Origin: Oegoconia quadripuncta
Lineage: Eukaryota; Arthropoda; Insecta; Lepidoptera; Autostichidae
NCBI GenBank assembly: GCA_949316235.1
Contig: OX438751.1
Coordinates: 18,228,801-18,292,800 of the forward strand
Direction of reading: 5' to 3'
Length of the DNA stretch: 64,000 nt
The notes beneath the pieces are model-generated. The model ran no database searches and had not been told where the DNA came from. It saw only the letters and a program-made list of their open reading frames with translations. The position numbers and the translations under genes were made by a program. This document shows positions 1 to 13,100 of the stretch, piece after piece. Each line of letters begins with the position of its first letter. Positions within the stretch are counted from its first letter, which is position 1.

Positions 1-2300
1 TACATGGGACGGGGTCCACACAGCATACGGTTTTACGACAAAGTACTTGAATATGTATTGAGCGTAATAGAGCAGAAGTAGTAGTAACCATTTAAAACTG
101 TGTAAAGTTGGACATTTAAAAGATGTATTGTTATAGAGTATCTTGTCGTTTCTGTCTAATTTTTTTCTAACCATAATCATGAAGATATGAAATAGTCTAA
201 AAATAAGAAATATTTATCCTACACATTGAAGAATACAACGCTTCTAGAGAGACCGCAATGCAGAGTTGCAATGAAACTGACGTGTTCCTATCATAACCGC
301 GTAATCTTCAATTCTCGCCAATTCCGTTGCCGAAACTATGATAGCTGAGTTGGCTGGCTCTCAAAACATTGATCAATACACCTTCGAGTCATGCGGCATG
401 ACATTACTAGGCACATCTCGAAGGGCCAAGATTGAACGTTAGTTTTGGCACATCGTAAAATGTCACCGTTTCATGATGTGCGTATAGGATTTTAGAGAAG
501 TGCCTAATTTTAATCTGCCTACGATTACTACTGTTAGAGTAAGCTAAAGGAGCTGATGCTGAAGGTCTTTATAAATCATGATAAAACCAATTCAGATGTA
601 ATAAAAAAATAAACTAATACCAAAAATAATATAAATGTAAAAAAAACAAAGAAAGGTTGGCTGGCAAAGCCACCCATCATCAATGAAGGGAAACCATTGG
701 CAAGTTCACTATTTTATGTACAGATCTGCGGAACTCCCACTGCGATCGTTATTTTGAGCACGGATTCTATGCCATCCCGTCCTGGGAATAGTGCCTGCTA
801 CTTGTACAGTAGTAAAAAAAAATAGGAAAGGTTGGCTGGAAATGCTGCCGCTGCTCACCAATAACTATACCTTACGATAGCACAGTATAATACAACTTGA
901 ATATCAAATTTTTGATGTCCATGCTTCGATCATCAGCATATTATCGAACCATGTTCATTCGATTGACCTACCCACTAGATTAAGATCACACATCAGTTAC
1001 TGTCAGTCATATTTATTGTTGGCGACTTTGTCATAAAATTAGACTTGTACTTGTATCTGTATACAAACTGCAAACCTTGTACAGTCTGAAACAGAGTAAC
1101 CTATACAGATAGCGCTATGTGTATAGTCCAGGATATTTATTTATTATTTACTACCACCGAAGATTAGTTTTAATGTGGTCTAGTCTATCAACTGTAGTTA
1201 GATTCTAGCGTAAGGTGCGATAATTGCTAGGGAGGCCTAAAAAGCCACAATGGCGTTCAGTCGGCAGCGACACCGGACATCGCACGCACCCTAAGTCCGG
1301 AAACACATTTCATACTTAAATAATCATTACCTCAACTCATGATGCTATTACACCGAACCGAATGACCCATTTTACCAGCTTTCACAATTTGGTGAGGTGA
1401 CGACGAGGTCAGACGGTGGCGTTGGCCATGACGTGGTCAGAGCAAGTATAATAATGTGTTAAAATAGAAAGATTTCAAAATATAGACGCATTACCTACTC
1501 ACATTTTTTCTTGAAAGAATCCATAATGATATTGTAAATGCGAAGTATTGTAAAGTGTGTCTGTCTGTCTGTTTTGGTACCTTTTTAGAACTAACCTCTG
1601 CTCAGATCGTATTGAAATTCGACAGGGAATAACCTGCTGAGAACTCGAAATGGAATCCTGAAATTGTCCGCGGTATAGTAAACACGCAGGCGAAGCCTCA
1701 GTCAAAGAGCTAGTTACTATTTATATTCCGTAACGCCTTAAAGATTCCAATATTTGTTGTTCTTCAAAAATAATTCCAGTCGACTTTTAAGACTTTTGAT
1801 GGTGATGAACTTGCAGTAAATGTTTGAATCATTATATAATACATGTATAGTTACTTGGTAAATCACCTAAGTAGTTACGAGCATGCTGAACTTGAGCGTT
1901 TATTAGATAAACGAGCTGACGTTGTGGGACGTGAGTTGGTCGCCGAATCGCGCAGTGCCCATCCTACTCTCCGATGTTGCCAGCCAACTTGTTACGAAGT
2001 GTGCCAGTAGAAAGTACCACTTAAAATTTTACTATATACCTATTTATTTAAACATAATTTGAACTTCGTTCGACCACTCAATTATTTTTATGCAGGGATT
2101 TTGACTGAACTTCGAAATCATACTTAGCTAAACTAGATTACTTAGCTAATTAATTATAGTAGTGGCACAGGTTTCCAATCTTTTTCAAACTCTAGTCTCT
2201 CCCACAGGCAATACAATTAAGATAGCTGGTCTTTATTTATAAAAAACTTTTTTATAAACGAAATTTATCTACCACATGATGACAAGGTGTAAAGAAAAGT
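1..2300. other. Leader-side region, no gene seen
   Basis: No coding exon is recognised. 1095-1150 resembles the 3' tail of the tRNA-derived SINE family (CTATGTGTATAGTC... then TATTTATTTATT). GC-richer patches at 1230-1290 and 1920-1990 could be regulatory or leader-exon sequence, but I see no splice pair that proves it. The upstream dysc leader exon may lie here or outside the window. Confidence 0.4.
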
Positions 2301-2304
2301 ATAA

Positions 2305-2510
2305 ACAAAATCGAACCAAAAAACCCGAAAGCATATTTTATATTTTGCGGACGCCATGTTGGATTTTTTACCATAAAGTACATCCTATCCAGATATCAAG
2401 ACGAATCTAAAGACACCATGCACTTTGAAATCGGTCAAGGTATGTACAGACATACGTACTTACATACATACTCTGCCTGCCTGTTCCCTACCTTGATCGT
2501 GTTGCCGATT
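2305..2510 (-). repeat. Interspersed repeat D, copy 1
   Basis: Contains GCGGACGCCATGTTGGATTT and the CGAATCTA...CACCATGCACTTTG block, also found at 3428-3640, 39905-40130 and 42095-42320. Four copies in the window show a dispersed family. Its core reads as an inert non-coding repeat; class not assigned (Helitron-like or LINE untranslated region are possible). Confidence 0.6.
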
Positions 2511-3163
2511 ATACCTATTTCTTTGTGGTGAGATAATAAATATTTATTATTATTATCAACTGCAATACTGGACTATATTGTATTCCTGGCTTTCTAAGAC
2601 GTTAAATTATCAATCTGGATCAAGGTCATTGAAGCTTGATACTATTTCGGGTAGTGTTATTCCTCTATGATACTATAGATGGTTTTAAGTATATAATAGT
2701 CTATAGTTCTTAGTGGATAAATGTAGTTTCTAAGGCACATTATGAAGTGGATACCATCTACTTTTAGTTCACGATCGAGGCTAAGCCGACGTACCCATAA
2801 ATTGGACCGCACCCAGGTGCTACGGAGCTCGCAGTAGCTTCTTAAATAGCGAATTACCTGCTTATATACGTAGATGTAGTAGCTACAGCTACACTAATGC
2901 GAGCCAAGTTTACGACTACTTTGTAGATGAGCTTTTAGTTAATCAACGACTTGTGGGAATAACAATCATTACTTACGAGTTCAAAAGGTAATGATATGTG
3001 TAAGTATCAAATTTGCCTCTATATAATTAAAAAACGATCAATTTACCTCTATAATAAAATTAATAAAGAGTTACTATAAAGTATTTATATTCTAAAACGT
3101 ACCACAAGTGGAAAAGTATAACCACCTGGATAAGAATCCTTAATTATAACAACACCTGAATCC

Positions 3164-3302
3164 TGAATCCTACAAGTTGGGATCTTCAAGAGCAGAGTGA
3201 ATAGGCATTTACTGGAATCGCGTGCTTCACTTTCGACCACATCGTCACTTTCCATTAGGCGAAATTGTGGTCAAACGCGAATCCTGTCAATCATAAAAAA
3301 GA
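3164..3302 (+). mobile_element. Non-LTR retrotransposon 3' tail (family L), copy 1
   Basis: The sequence CCTACAAGTTGGGATCTTCA, then AGAGTGAATAGGCATTTACT and CATCGTCACTTTCCATTAGG, ending in an A-rich AATCATAAAAAA tail. Translated, the block resembles the F-K-S-R-V-N-R-H-L-L end of CR1/L2-type reverse transcriptase ORFs followed by a short 3' UTR. Copies also at 22640, 31020 and 35467. Confidence 0.6.
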
Positions 3303-3427
3303 ACCGAATTCCGTATGAAACATGTACAATATCATTTATTATAAGGTAAGGAAGAGTGGACCTTCCTGGCAGAGGTACTTTTATATTGAAAAGTAGAATC
3401 TCACGACATATCATTATTATTTAAGTA

Positions 3428-3640
3428 TTTAAAAACCAAAACACCCGACAGCATATTTTGTTTTTTTGCGGGTGCCATGTTGGATTTTTTTACCATAAAA
3501 TGTATTTTATGACACTGGACGATCTACTGACTCCTTGTACTTCAAATTCGGTCACACCGTATAGGCTACAGGAGGTAACATAGAAATCTACGTACATACT
3601 TACATAAGTACGTATATACATACACCCCAATAACGTTATC
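3428..3640 (-). repeat. Interspersed repeat D, copy 2
   Basis: Same order of blocks as copy 1: CACCCGACAGCATATTTTG, GCCATGTTGGATTTTTT, a diverged CAAATTCGGTCAC block, then a run of ACATACTTACATA-type repeats. About 1 kb from copy 1, in the same orientation. Confidence 0.6.
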
Positions 3641-3999
3641 CTTCTTCCTGGGACAATCGGGTAAAAACAAATATTTTTTTGTATTTGTATAAGTGGTACT
3701 ATTTTAATACCAACTATTGGAGATCATTAGAAAAGCACTATGTGCTATTACAAAAGGGAAAGCACACTAAAGTCCTTTTGTAGTCTTTGTCAGAATATGA
3801 ATTGGAACAATTTCTTTTAATGGTAGGAACGGGTAAACACCCGCACCAATATCACGAATGACGCATCAATCAGTTGAGCGTTCGATTACTCGTCACCGAT
3901 GACATGAATTTCGATTTATTAGCATGTAACCATCACTGGTCTAATTCGGAAAGAAATGGATTGATAGGATTCTACTAATATAATCAAAATAAATATAGA

Positions 4000-4208
4000 T
4001 ATTTCGAACACTTATACCAATTACCTACTTAGTCCTAAACTAAGCAAAGCCTATACTGTGGATACTAGATAATAGAAAACATACATAAAAATTTTGATAT
4101 AAAACATCCATGGCTTCGGAGCAAAAATGTTTGTATTCATTCCACAAACATTTACCCTTAGTGGGAATTGAACCCGCAACCATTTCAAAGACAGGATACC
4201 AATCGCTC
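4000..4208 (-). mobile_element. tRNA-derived SINE family A, copy 1
   Basis: Read on the - strand: a tRNA-like head, a degenerate B box (complement of GGGAATTGAACCCGCAACC), a TTTGTGGAATGAATACAAAC block and the CTTTGCTTAGTTTAGGACTA tail. The head is worn. It ends only 75 bp before the acceptor of dysc exon 1. Confidence 0.65.
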
Positions 4209-4303
4209 TTTAATAAATATTAACTCTGTTTGAAATCAAAAGTTATATAGAATTATGTTAACAAATATGTTTGTTTCTTGCAGAGTAAAAGGTAACCCCC
4301 GGC

Positions 4304-4456
4304 ATGAGGTCGGGGGAGGCGGGCGAGGGCTCCGAATTGGCGGAGTTCGGCGCGCGCTGGCCGCCGCCCTACACGCAGGGCTACGGCTGGACACGCTCCG
4401 CCACGCCGCAGCACCCGCCGGCGCACCACCTCGCGCGCCATTCCCGCTCCCAGCAG
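4304..4456 (+). CDS. dysc: dysc coding exon 1 (start codon exon)
   Basis: The exon begins at 4284 behind acceptor TTTCTTGCAG, with 20 nt of leader before ATG 4304 (G at -3). An in-frame TAA at 4286-4288 lies inside the leader, so this is the first usable ATG in this exon. It encodes 51 residues (MRSGEAGEG... ending RHSRSQQ), rich in Gly, Arg, His and Pro, with no domain. Donor GTAACA at 4457, phase 0. Very GC-rich against AT-rich flanks. A leader exon must lie upstream, either in 1-4283 or outside the window. An alternative upstream start on another leader exon cannot be excluded. Confidence 0.75.
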
Positions 4457-7400
4457 GTAACACTGAGCCCATAGCATACTGTCAGCGCCTGATTCGCAGG
4501 GCTTCAAGTGAATATGATCTACCTGCCCATCAAACTCCCACTGCCCACTCCTAATCCATAATACTTACTAATACTGTGATTAGATCACAGATACCCTAGA
4601 GCACACTGTAAGATCCTGACTCGCGGGGCTATACAAGCGAAGGCGCTTTTATATGCACCATTCCCTTTCCCAGCAAGTGATACTGAATGTGAGAGTGAAC
4701 CTAGAGTGTACTGTCAGCGCTTGACATAAAATAACAAAAACCGATCATTGCTTAGAATCCCATTTTTTTTAATAAATACTTCGTACACTTACATCAATCA
4801 TCTAGTCCCAACCCTAGTAAGGCTTGATAACGAATAAACATTCATGACTCGGGAATATATGTTCGTATTCATCACACAAACATCACCACCCTCGCGGGAT
4901 TTGAACCCGCAACCGTAGGTTTCGCTGACAGGGTCACTATCCACTACACCAATCGGTCTGACAATCTGCGATCGCGAGGCACCTGTTCAGCGGTAGCGTA
5001 GTGATTAGGGAAAATTCTGTCATAAAAAAATATCCTAAAGTCACCTCGGGATAGGTCAGCAGTGGAATTCGCCATTAAAGTAGGTATAGTATATTTCTAT
5101 ATAAGCTGAGATCGCCCCAAAGACTGCGGATTTTGTAAGAAAATTGCTTTAATGTTAGAGCGTTGTACGAGGCGTTTTTGTGGCGAGGCTACGACTGTCG
5201 TAGACGTAGACAGGCAGGCGCTACGTGCTACGCCCTAGTAGTAGTTTAACTAATGTAACTTCAATGAGTGTATAGGTAAAGATTGTGTCATCATCTTCTT
5301 GCCCTAGACCCAATTTATTTGGGGTCAGTGCAGTACGTCTTTTTCTTTTGTGTAGGTAAATATTATGGATAACTAAAAATATATGTATAACCATTGCAAT
5401 TTGTTCGTTCATATATGGTACCTCAGATACACGGTCTATTGCCTCTTTAGGCCCGCATGGTGGATTATGGCCCATACCTTCTCCCACTGGGAAGAGGCTG
5501 TGCCCTAATAGAGGCGACGTGTAAGGCTGTCGATGACGTTAATTAGATAAGCTTGTGTGGTATCGAGTCAATAGTAGAGTTGTTGTTTCTCATGTAGGTA
5601 CAGATACTAGTACTTCCCTTCGAATCAACAGGCCGAACAAAATGCACCTACATGACTATCTTCAAAACGCCCTTAATTTATTGTCAACCTTACCACAAAA
5701 AAGCCATAAATAAACCCTAAAAATATGTTTAACAGATTAAGAGTCTTACCACAAATTCATGGATATCTCTTTGTTTCCATCGCTCATATAAATAAATAAT
5801 ACAAAGAAAATCACTAGCAAACATACATTGAATACCCAAAACTGTCGCACGGGGAATTATATACAATACAATACAAATACTCTTTATTGCGCAAAATAAT
5901 TTACAATAATTTTTCAGGATAACAATAGAATATTTATTTAGTGAAGGCATAAAATGCTATACCAAAAAGTCGCGAGTTCGAATCTGAATTGAAGTGTTAA
6001 CCACAGCGAACAATATCAAATTAAGCGAAGTCGAAAACTATAAAAGTGTTTATTTTTGATAGTGAATTGTTTCTCAGATGCTGTTTATTTTATACACTGT
6101 GTGGTAAGACCGCTTATTTCTGAAAGGTTACGTTATGCACCCAGTGGTTGCAGGACAACAGGCACACGAGTTATGAGGCGGAGGATGCGCGGACTCGGAC
6201 GCGGGGCGGGGTGTACTACTCGCCCCCCGGGACCTCCTACACCATCGTGGAGCGTCCGGCTTCCTCTCACGGTCACCACGCGTCCTACTCGCAACACCAC
6301 TACGCGGGGAAACTGTCCCGCGCGCCTTACCTTGGTTCTTCCACGATAGCCAACAGTGCAGGTACGTTTGGCTGCTGTTTATCATTCCCTTCAACACTAA
6401 ACTTGATCTTTTTAATTACTTAATAATCATTAACCTCTTTACTTAACTTGTGCTAGAAGTGGTCTACCACAGTGAATTAAACCCAAGTGTATAGAAAGAA
6501 TGACTCTATCTGCCTATTAATTACTTTGTTCTATTTATACCTATAAAGTACTTGTTTGTTGTTATCCTTTTGTTGCCAGTACGTATTACGAATTATGTAA
6601 AAATGTATAAACTTGTTTAATACTCAAAATTATACGTAAACCCATTAAAATCAAATTAATAAATAAATATAGCGGTTATTTCAGCAGGAGCAACGAGCTT
6701 ACGAAACAGTACAAACCATCTGGGGGCGGCAAACGGGAAGAAGAGGCCGATCTCCCCGGAGCAGGTGCTAAGGTTGTTCGGGCAGGGTGGCGCCGCTGCG
6801 CTAGGCAAGGCACTACCACCGTCTCACCCGCCTGCGCCGCTACCCGCCCCCCTGCCGGCGAGAAGACACTCACCTGCCAGCAGTCCTAGTAGCACCACGC
6901 ATCATGTAAGCACATCTACTTTTTACTTTACTATTCGTTCAAATAACAACATTAGATATGACCTTTCATTTTGAATTCACCAGGAACGATTCTTTTTTTT
7001 GATTTCCTCTGTAAGATCCTTGAAAATCCTACTGCGCCCGAGTACTTCCGTTTCCGTTTTGCCTTCTTACAACCTTAATTTCGTTCTGGAACTCCTTGTC
7101 TAACCAATACTTTATACTACCGCTCTTCCAACTCCAATTTATTTTTTAAATCATACACAGTACGAACTGCACATTTGTGGAATTCAATTATAGTAATCTA
7201 AAACGGAGATCAATTTCGAAGCGCTAAAATATTGGTATTGAATTGATTCTATGGTCACAATATAGTGAGATACATAGATAGAGATAATAGATACTGCTGC
7301 AAGAAAAAAAAATCAATCACATGGAGAGTGGTTGCTGGGGCGAGCGAAACCTTGTTAAACTAATTTCATAAATATTTATATACCTAGTATAGGTAGCCGC

Positions 7401-10145
7401 AAAAGGAACGGTATAATAGCATTTTTAGGGTTGTCAGATTTCTCGGTTAGTTTTAGCCGTCATATATCGAGTCGGGCTCATCGACATTACGTTTTTTTTT
7501 GTTCTGTAGCAGCGGCGACTGTCAGGCGTACCTGTCTAACCTTTTGGTTTGTGGTTATCATTAAATGCGACTAAAATAATTTAACACACCATTTGATCCG
7601 CGTCATATTGATTCAAAGCTTTTAAGCAATTAGGACTTCCACGGTGACAGTAGGTATCTGTAAATGACTTTGTGACTAAGGTATTAACCATTACATGACC
7701 ATTTATTATTTTTAATACCAATATGTTTATAGATTGCCTTCGGACCCGAATCCACTAGTTTCATTTAGTAAATTTAAATGTCGACAATATTTGAATACCC
7801 TTATAGTATGGAAATAACTAAATTAATATACTACGCGATTTCGTCGCTATGTTTCCCTAAGAGATTCACGTCAAAATGGAAAAGGGTTTCGACAGTCCCT
7901 CCGGTCACAATCTTTGATTTTGTAACTTTTGCTCACGTTCCATCTATTTATTCCACATTCCTGAAGGTTCCTTCCTTTTCTGAACGCAGTCCCTGGGGGG
8001 GTCACGTTTGCGGTTATTTTCCGAATGTTGTCAACTGCGAGTATAGTTTTAGGTGTCACATTGGTTGAGAACGTTTGAGATTATATTTTACCTAATGGAA
8101 TCTTCCATGTATGTGTATTATTAGCTCTACACTTTATTGTTTTCTTGCAATATAAAAGTATAGCCAAACTTATAACAACTTCTCACGATAATTTTCCATA
8201 CTTTTGTTCTTGTTATTGGTGATCATAACAAAAACAAAAGTAGATAAAGTTAGGATTTCAATTACAATGTTCGGAGGCAGGACAGAAGTGCTTGTTCACG
8301 ATGGACCTGGAAGATTCGAGTAGATGGTACAAGTTAGTTTCAGAAGTTATTGCTAAGTAACAAACTAAAAGTTTCCTACTTCAATATCACTAAAGTGGAC
8401 TCGCAACTGGTTACTCTCATAGTTCTAAAAATAACCCGACGTACGCGGTGGCATTGCGGCCGGGGTGTCGCACGTGTAAATAATTCCAGGCTGAGGCCGC
8501 GGCAGGCCCGTCGATAACGCTACTTTATTCATGACCGCAGCGACCGCCGTTTAAGAAAACGTGGCGTCATTAATAAAACAATGATTTAATTAATCACTTT
8601 CCAAGAACAAGTGTCGCGAACACGAAGAAACTTTATTGCCATGTTACAAAAGATAATTTGGCTTTAAATTTTCGTAATTATTACAGAAAAGTTAGCTCTG
8701 TTAGGAATACTTAAAGGGCACCCTGTCGTCCTATTAAATTTGTAGGCGTGTCATACCGAGCCCAGGCCATGGTCAACGGTAGACAGCGTCATCGTCACAG
8801 CCAGTCGATGGTCGAATGTGATAGCTAACATACATACGTTACGTTTTGTTAATTTTCTATCTTTTCTTTTACTTTCAACATTTTGCTTTGGACAAAATAT
8901 TTGTAATGACTTTTGTGGTAACATCACAGTTTGACCTACATTTAAGATACGGCTTTATTTTTCCAACAACGGAAACAAACTCTCATAGTTTTCAATTTAG
9001 AGGCAACGTACGTGAAATTTGTTCACAGTAGAAGGGTCAATTTACTTTCTATAAAAATTTTCGGAAGGAAGTGAAAGTAATAATTTATTTCGTCTTGTGG
9101 ACTCTTCACTAATTATTGCGCCATTGTAGGTCATACATTTTATAGTTGCGTATAGAAAAGTGCATGGTTTCATAAATAACGAAAAACGATGATAGTATAA
9201 AAAGGACTACAAAAGTGCGTGATGTGCCTAAGTATTGTGAAGAATAGTGACGTGTGCCTAGTTCCAGGTTCAAATTGGATTCCGTCGAGAACCATGAGGT
9301 AATTAGCTCGTAATAGACGAATTGGGGTCAAGGAAGCCTTGACCGTTTTTATATCATAACTCGATATAAGACAATGACGCTTTATCCACGTTCCCGGGTT
9401 AGTAAAATAGTCTAGCAGCATATAGTGTTCTGTGGTTTAGCTATTAGATAGAGTAATTAAATAGAGCATTTACCAACTATCTCGGTAGATTTGGGTATGA
9501 TTATTGTTGAAGCATCTGTGTTAGTTGTTGGTTACTTCAGTCAGGGCTTAGTTCTCCTCTTATATGTAAAAGTAAACCAGGGGAAGTCTTGACTGCTATT
9601 TATTCATAAAAATATCCGCTGAAACTTTATTTATTTATAAATATAATGTGTAACCTAAGGCTACATCACGAATGGGTCAGATTCAGTATCTTATTTAGCC
9701 CCTGTGCATGATCTCAGACCAAAGGCATTTACTAATTTTAAGCTAGAAAATTATTATTTTTATTATTATTAGGTAGTATAGTGTAGGTAGACGACCAACA
9801 ATTAGGTGTATTTACCCTCTATAAATTTATTTATTTATTTATTTATTCACACGAAATCTTAACAGCATTTAAATATATATTTAACAATCAATATCTTTAA
9901 TCTTGCATGCCAGATAATAAGATTTCAATACTGTCTGTATGTTTGATCCAGTAGCAAACTGATTCCAATAATTACTAAAGTATTACTAAAACAAATCAAT
10001 GAGGATAAACCAGACATTAATGAAAATTAAGATCGCAAGTGCTACAAGTTCCACATGATGTATATAGAAGCTGAGATAATGGGGTATAAGGGTAGGGATA
10101 GGAACCTGAGGGGAGGGGGAGTATACAAGATTTTTTTTTTATTTA

Positions 10146-10181
<36 letters not shown>

Positions 10182-13100
10182 TGTGTTTTCCTGTTGCTGT
10201 ACTATTGTAACTATAATTTACTATTGATTTCCCTTTTAAAGGCACCTGGTTTTAGACAGAATATATCGGCTTCATGGAACCTGACATTATAAGTACCGCG
10301 GCATCGAGTCATGACGGAATTCTTTGCATAATTCGTCTCCGTTGTGGGTTCATAAAATAATCGCGTGTGGCGCGTGCGCACCTGGGGCACTCGTAGCCCC
10401 GTTCGCTCCACCAATTCTGGACAATCCACCAAGTTATTGATTACATTGTATAATAGAACCATGTCATTTATTGTTCGTCTATTTTCAAGTGTTAAAAGTT
10501 TGTGGTGCTTCAACCTACCTTCATAACTAGTTTGATCATCGCGAAATCGAACGCTTAGCAGCAACAAAAATTTTCGTTGTATGCCTTCAATTCTATCTTT
10601 GTGGACAGTGTAGTATGGGGACCAAATTGGAGATGCAAATTCCAGAATACTACGCACATAAGCATAATATAATGTCATAACGGATTTCACATCTTTAAAA
10701 GGTTTAGTTATTCTATTTATAAATCCCAGCATTTTATATGCCTTCCGCGTAATATGCTCGTAATGATCACAGAAAGTCAACTTGGAGTCTAGCATTACTC
10801 CCAGATCTCTGACGGTTGTTATCCTGGGTATCGCACAGTCATTTAAGGTATAGTTAAAGCTTAGTGCATTTCTACTTCTGGTGTAGGTGATAGTTTGACA
10901 TTTCGATACATTTAGGTCTAACAGATTGGCTTTGCAATACTCAGAGAGTCGATACAAGTCAGATTGCAATCTCATGCAGTCCTCGAGAGCTGTAATAGAC
11001 ATATATATTTTATTATCATCAGCATACATCGAAAACTCAGAACATAGGAAGCATTTGTATATATCGAAAATATATATGTTGAACAAAAGTGGACCAAGAT
11101 GAGAACCTTGGGGGACTCCGGATGGAATAGGGGCGAAATTGGATAGACATGAGCCGATCCTGACTGCCTGACATCTATTTTCCAGATATGATTTAAACCA
11201 CCTAAGTAAGTCTCCATGGATTCCAATTGTTTCTAATTTTGATAAAAGTACATTGTGATCCAGCCTATCGAAACATTTCGAATAGTCGGTATAAATTGCA
11301 TCAACCTGTCCTCCACTGTCCATGTTAGTTGCAATATAGTCGGTAAAAACTGCTAAGTTAGTTGTCACCGACCTACGCTGCATAAAACCATGTTGTTGAG
11401 TAGGTATGGAGCTTGCAAGTAAAGGGTAAACCTGATCGTATATTATTATTTCAAATAGTTTGCTGAATACGGATAGAACAGAAATTGGTCTATAATTATC
11501 GAATCTCGCCTTAGGTCCACATTTATGTATTGGAATTACTATTGCTTCCTTCCACTTACTAGGAAAAATTCCGTCTGTGAGGGATTTGTTCAAAATAATG
11601 TTCAACGGCCGCGAAAGAACAGTCGCACAGTTCCTCACAAACAGAGGCGGAATGCAGTCACTGCCAGGTCCTTTTTTAACGTTTATTTGTTTAACATATT
11701 TAAATATTGATTCCTCGTTAACACGTATATGGCTGAGAGTTGAGTTGCATGAGTCGTGTACAGGAGCAAGCGGTGGTGATGTACTAGGAGCGGATCTGTA
11801 TACAGAGTGAAAATAGTCTAAAAAACATTTACATATATCGGCGGTGTCTGTTATTATTTTTGTTCCATCAGTCATTTGTTTAGGTATAGCTGCGCAATCT
11901 TTTAGGTTTTTAGCATACCGCCAGAACGCTCGAGGGTTCCGTTTTATTGCTCCTTCACATGATTTTATATATTTGACCCAACATTGCTCCTGCGCAATCT
12001 TCTGCCTACGCCTTAGCATAGAAAATGTATCATAATCCCTAGGATTTTTCCGGTTTTTCCATTTCTTATGAAATTTGAGTTTCTCCTTAATAATGTGAAC
12101 GAGGTGCTTGCTATACCAACTGGGATAGTGATTATTGGACAACGTCATGAAAGAAGGCACGAAAGATTCAATAGCATAATTTAATTTTTGATTCAGGATT
12201 GTAACCGCATCATCCACGCCACAGTCTCTCAGCAGCTCATACCAGTCTATATCATCCAGGTAGGAGCGTATGGATTCGTAATCGGCTTTGTTAAACAAAA
12301 ATATTTTTTTCGAGGGTTCCTTACTGGGGTTATAATACAAATTAGGTAGCCGCAACTCCAGTGCGGGATGATGAGGCATGTCCTCTCGGGTAAGAGGACA
12401 GGCCGAGCGAGTTGTGCTTACGTGAGTATTACATAAAATCAAATCTAGAAAATTATTGTTGTCATTAGCTATATTATTGTACTGGTGTAATCCAGTCATA
12501 AATAAAAAGTCCATAAATATACGTACATCCCCCGAAACGTGGCCTGATGGGACCAACCCACCATCACAATCACCAGACCAGTCCACACAACTCATATTAA
12601 AATCGCCTAAAATGATGAAGACATCGTCAGGAAATTGGCCCACTACAGATGTTAGGTATTGTGTAAGTTGTACAAGAATTTCATCCGTTGATTTTCGAGT
12701 ACCCGGCAGGTATACACAGATCACATGTAAATCGGTGGCTGATTTAACCACGCGAGACGGCAAAGTGACGTGTACGGCATCGAACAGAGGCCGGGGGGGC
12801 AAACAAGCTACATCGCGCCGAGCGGCGAGCCCCCGTTTGGTAAGCAACATTACCCCCCCGCCCCGCGTACACTCCATGGCCTCTAAGTCTCTGTCGCATC
12901 TGTGGACATCATACCGAGCGTCTGATACCTCCGAATCGAATACACCGTCATACAGCCAGGTTTCCACAATGGCAATAACTTCATAGTCATGAAGCAGTAA
13001 GCCCTGTCTAAATTGGATTGTTTTGCCTCTTATACTACGTGAGTTTTGTAGGTATAATGTTAAAGAACCCATAATAGAAAATTTTAAAAAATTCTGTTAA

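Noticed and set aside
1249..1293. ATG GCG TTC AGT ... short frame as an upstream dysc start
   Set aside because: Only 14 codons before a stop and no good donor in frame; not usable as a first coding exon.
12456..12986. 176-codon open frame on +
   Set aside because: Lies antisense over the endonuclease part of LINE ORF2; a shadow of that gene.
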